Of a stretch of 64,000 nucleotides of DNA, positions 61,545 through 64,000 are shown one piece after another; position 1 is the first letter of the stretch; every line of letters starts with the position of its first letter. The notes under the pieces are model-generated. The model did no database searches. It saw only the letters and a program-made list of their open reading frames with translations, and had not been told where the DNA came from. The position numbers and the translations under genes were made by a program. The stretch lies in contig CAVQJU010000023.1 of assembly GCA_963712905.1 (NCBI GenBank), forward strand, positions 186,001 through 250,000, in the 5' to 3' direction. Source of the DNA: CAVQJU01 sp963712905 (lineage in GTDB: Bacteria > Acidobacteriota > Vicinamibacteria > Vicinamibacterales > CAVVIG01).

Positions 61545-62067
61545 ATGCCGGACGGACGTGCTGGTTCCCTCCTCAAAGAAGCGCTTCCCCGTGCCCAACA
61601 GCTCAGTCGGTGCCTGAAAGTTACTGCCTTGCTTGGCCGGGACGCACAAGCACGAGCGGTTGAGAACGTGACGTTCCTCCCGGTCAGCATGATTGAGAAC
61701 TTCCTGATCGATCTCGAGATAATTCTTGAAGCGATCGAAAGTGTGCGAGCACGAAAACCCCTTCACACGATTGAGGACGTTTCAGCCGTCTTGGACGCAG
61801 GCGTCGACGACCGCCGAAACGGCCGGTAACAACTGTCGCCTGAACCAGCGCCGGCGAGAGGAGTTCGACGGCAAGAGACTGCTCACGGCGTTCTTCCGAC
61901 AACGCCTGGCGGCCAGCACGCTATCACGACCGGTATTCGCGTTTCAGGCAGCACCGCGGGCACCACGGCGCCGCGCAGTTGTCGACTTCTTCGACGGATC
62001 CTTCGAAGAACAGCATCTGATGAGACAGCGCTTCGAGGCTCAGGTTCCGCCGCAGCACAAACGCTGA
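61545..62067 (+). pseudogene. Decayed C-terminus of a DUF4435/OLD-ATPase-like gene
   Basis: Two frames together read like the C-terminal end of a DUF4435 or ATP-binding (OLD-like) protein: first ENVTFLPVSMIENFLIDLEI and ILEAIESVRARKPLHTIEDV (to about 61800), then in another frame FDGKRLLTAFFRQRLAASTL and VVDFFDGSFEE (61850-62010). The conserved patterns IENxLxD and GKRxLxxFxxxxL belong to that group, which includes phage-defence ATPases. There is no start, ATPase domain or intact frame, so this is a remnant. The family match is from memory and moderate. Confidence 0.4.
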
Positions 62068-62098
62068 CTGCCTGGATGGATCCTGGATGGCCCCAACG

Positions 62099-62128
62099 AA
62101 AAAGGGCCTCCAGAATTCCTGGAAGCCC
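62099..62128 (-). terminator. Intrinsic terminator next to repeat copy 3
   Basis: On the minus strand GGGCTTCCAGG / TTCTGGAGGCCC forms a stem (62104-62128) followed by TTTTT (62099-62103), a typical Rho-independent terminator. It follows the tRNA-like 3' end of copy 3 at the same place as the terminator beside copy 1, though its sequence is different. Confidence 0.65.
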
Positions 62129-62139
62129 TTGAAAGCGTT

Positions 62140-62199
62140 TTGGTTGCGGGGGCGGGATGCCGTCAATACCGACCGCGCTCTACGTGGTGGCCGCATGAG
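62140..62199 (-). repeat. Direct repeat copy 3, with initiator-tRNA-like 3' end
   Basis: Same orientation as copy 1 and almost identical to it, one single-base gap and about five mismatches over 60 bp. On the minus strand it ends in CGCCCCCGCAACCA and is followed by its own terminator. Copies 1 and 3 enclose aqpZ, the RRM gene, two cold-shock genes and the decayed ATPase fragment, about 3 kb. Confidence 0.7.
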
Positions 62200-62562
62200 C
62201 AGCAGCGCCACTATTCTGGATGGCTGGGGAGAAAAGCGCTGGCCTGCGGCAAGTATTTGTAAATCAACCACTTGCATATCGATGCGACCGGCGCGCTCCT
62301 TGTCATTCGAACTCGGTCCGGACCGAGTTTGCCGACGGCGGATTGACATGCCCTGGACTGCACGTTAGGGTTGCGACTCAATCCATGGCCGTCAAAACAT
62401 GCGATCTCCGCTACATGAAAGCTGACACCGATTCTCCAGGGCTCGCTGGCGTTCGCGCGATCCATCGATCGGGCCGCGGCCAGCATGTACTCGCTCCAGC
62501 ACGACGTGCTCGCGGCGCAACGGATTCCTAGGGCGTCGGTCGCGAGCCGTTCCGAGCTAAGC
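62200..62562. other. Gene-free stretch with inverted repeats
   Basis: No convincing gene. It contains an inverted repeat GCAAGT (62249-62254) / ACTTGC (62270-62275) around an AT-rich centre, and a perfect 20-bp palindrome at 62310-62329 with half-site AACTCGGTCC. Both could be recombination-site or regulator-binding remnants. The AT-rich centre is unlike the rest of the window. Confidence 0.4.
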
Positions 62563-63726
62563 ATGAATTCCTGGACACGCAAGCTGCGAATGGGCATGGT
62601 CGGCGGCGGACAAGGCGCGTTCATCGGCAGCGTCCATCGCATAGCCGCCGCGCTCGACGGCCAGGCCGAGCTCGTCGCCGGTGTGTTCTCGCGCGAGTGG
62701 GCGAACACGCAGGCGACGGGAGCTCAGCTCTATCTGGATCCCCGAAGGCTATACAAGACCTACGAAGAAATGGCGGCAGCCGAAGCCGGGCTTCCAGCCG
62801 ATCGCCGCATCGATTTCGTCGTCATCGTCACGCCCAACAACGCGCACTACGGTCCGGCGAAGGCGTGCCTGGAGGCAGGCATTCACGTCGTGTGCGACAA
62901 GCCGCTCGCCTTCACGATCGAGGAAGCAGAGTCGCTGGCACAAACAGTCGAGAAGACGGGACTGGTCTTCGCGCTCACCCACAACTACACCGGCTACCCT
63001 CTCGTCCGCCATGCCAGGCACCTCTTTCAATCGGGCGAGATGGGGATCGTCCGCAAAGTCCTCGTCGAATACCTGCAGGGCTGGCTCGTCGAGCCGCAGG
63101 AGAAGCGCGGATCGAAACAAGCGTCGTGGCGGGTGAACCCTGCCGAGTCGGGAATCGGCGGCGCCATCGGCGACATCGGTACGCACGCGTTCAACCTCGC
63201 CGAATACGTCACCTGCGATCGCGTGACCATGATCGCGGCCGACAAGAGCACGTTTCTGCCGGATCGAACACTCGACGAAGACATCAACGCACTGATCCGC
63301 TTTCAAGGCGGTGGCAAGGGTGTCTTGACCGTCAGCCAGATCGCTACCGGCGAAGAGAATGGTCTGCGGCTTCGGGCGTACGGATCCAAAGGCGCGATTT
63401 TGTGGGCGCAGGAAAATCCGAACTATCTCGAGGTGTATCGTCACGGCAAGCCGCGTGAAACGCTGAGCCGCGGCCGGACCGAGTACCTCGATCCGGCAGC
63501 TACGAATGCGACGCGCATCCCTTGGGGACACCCCGAGGGCTACTTCGAGGCGTTCGCGAATATCTATGCGGGGGCGATCGAGGCTGTCCGTCGCCACATC
63601 GACGGCGTTCCGATGAAGTCATCGGAGTACGAATTCCCAACCGTGCAGGACGGGCTTCGCGGCATGCGCTTCATCTACAAAGGGATTGAGTCGGCGCGCG
63701 CCAACGGCACATGGATGGACCTCTGA
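62563..63726 (+). CDS. Gfo/Idh/MocA-family oxidoreductase
   Basis: NAD(P)-dependent sugar or inositol-type dehydrogenase of 387 residues. ATG 62563 is taken because the Rossmann motif MVGGGQGAFIG begins 13 residues later; the upstream in-frame extension lacks family character. Other features: IVTPNNAHYGPAKACLEAGI, HVVCDKPLAFTIEEAESLAQ with the E-K-P-like (DKP) catalytic lysine, GGAIGDIGTHAFNLAEYVTC supplying the usual D-x-x-x-H pair, and a C-terminal KGIESARANGTWMDL. The substrate is a sugar or sugar acid but cannot be named. A c-type cytochrome gene follows by six bases. Confidence 0.9.
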   Translation: MNSWTRKLRMGMVGGGQGAFIGSVHRIAAALDGQAELVAGVFSREWANTQATGAQLYLDPRRLYKTYEEMAAAEAGLPADRRIDFVVIVTPNNAHYGPAKACLEAGIHVVCDKPLAFTIEEAESLAQTVEKTGLVFALTHNYTGYPLVRHARHLFQSGEMGIVRKVLVEYLQGWLVEPQEKRGSKQASWRVNPAESGIGGAIGDIGTHAFNLAEYVTCDRVTMIAADKSTFLPDRTLDEDINALIRFQGGGKGVLTVSQIATGEENGLRLRAYGSKGAILWAQENPNYLEVYRHGKPRETLSRGRTEYLDPAATNATRIPWGHPEGYFEAFANIYAGAIEAVRRHIDGVPMKSSEYEFPTVQDGLRGMRFIYKGIESARANGTWMDL

Positions 63727-63731
63727 CGACA

Positions 63732-64000
63732 ATGATGGGCATGAGAAGGGTGTTTCTTGCATCGTTTGCCGTGTTTTGCGTGAGCGCCGCGTTGAGTGCG
63801 CAGAATCCGGCACCGCCAGCCCCAACGCCTCCATCGATTCAAAGTCCCGCGTCGCAGAAACCGCCCGCGACGACAGTGGCACAGACTTACGCGCCAGAGT
63901 TCATTCAAGCAGGCCGGGGGCGATTTGCATCGCAATGCGGTTTCTGTCACGGCCGCGATACGCAGGGTGGTGAATCGGGCCCGGATCTCACGCGATCGTT
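63732..64000 (+). CDS. Exported c-type cytochrome, C-terminus beyond window edge
   Basis: The frame from ATG 63732 runs past base 64000. A signal peptide (VFLASFAVFCVSAALSAQ) and a proline-rich linker (NPAPPAPTPPSIQSP) lead to a heme-c site CGFCHG near residue 73, followed by RDTQGGESGPDLTRS, the normal continuation of a mono-heme class I cytochrome. It probably accepts electrons from a periplasmic dehydrogenase, perhaps a quinoprotein encoded downstream. Confidence 0.8.
   Translation, partial: MMGMRRVFLASFAVFCVSAALSAQNPAPPAPTPPSIQSPASQKPPATTVAQTYAPEFIQAGRGRFASQCGFCHGRDTQGGESGPDLTRS

Noticed and set aside
1..64000. CRISPR arrays, rRNA genes, intact insertion sequences or prophage
   Set aside because: No regularly spaced repeats, rRNA sequence, transposase or integrase frame was seen on either strand.

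Overview
This is a GC-rich, almost gap-free bacterial chromosome segment. I place it in Acidobacteriota, probably the Vicinamibacteria. That is inference, resting on the PadR plus long ADOP-type ABC permease pair, the DUF4159 protein, the many families of secreted proteins of unknown function, and metallo-hydrolases and amidohydrolases with signal peptides. No complete tRNA, rRNA, CRISPR array or intact transposase was seen.

Layout. 1-5.8 kb (minus strand): partial shikimate/quinate dehydrogenase, ADOP permease with its PadR repressor and a readable promoter/operator, an AI-2E-type membrane protein and a secreted unknown. 5.9-22 kb: secreted and envelope proteins (DUF4159, amidohydrolase, SRPBCC, SH3/beta-barrel, quinoprotein-like propeller, PilZ/GAF coiled-coil protein, Omp85-like barrel, a very long exported unknown). 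22-30 kb: a sugar-fermentation block made of pyruvate kinase, glycogen phosphorylase, L-lactate dehydrogenase, a DUF1269-like protein, class II aldolase and 6-phosphofructokinase, which together could take glycogen to lactate. 30-37.8 kb: a tightly overlapping molybdenum redox operon (membrane cytochrome-like protein, molybdopterin oxidoreductase, four-cluster ferredoxin, Rieske protein, small membrane protein, HPP transporter, TauE/SafE, NnrS-like protein, convergent cupin). It is best read as nitrate/nitrite metabolism, but the substrate is unproven. 37.8-44.3 kb: a triple-GAF/double-PAS hybrid histidine kinase with a receiver-only partner, then an MBOAT plus AlgX-like O-acetylation pair. 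44.3-57.7 kb: secreted and lipoprotein genes, an amidase, an orphan ParB-domain protein, RidA, a methyltransferase and a Tat-exported PrpD-like protein. 57.8-62.5 kb: a metallo-beta-lactamase-fold enzyme with an EF-hand insertion, then a stress island (three cold-shock proteins, an RRM protein, aquaporin Z) bracketed by direct repeats that carry what looks like the 3' end of initiator tRNA, with a decayed ATPase-like gene. 62.5-64 kb: a Gfo/Idh/MocA oxidoreductase and a c-type cytochrome running off the edge.

Sequence quality matters here. Several genes are broken by single-base indels, nearly all single inserted bases. They are scattered in 11-24 kb and very dense in 31.2-32.8 kb and 41.7-44.3 kb, while the protein sequence between breaks is intact. 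I read these as base-calling or assembly errors rather than decay, and annotate such genes over their full restored span.
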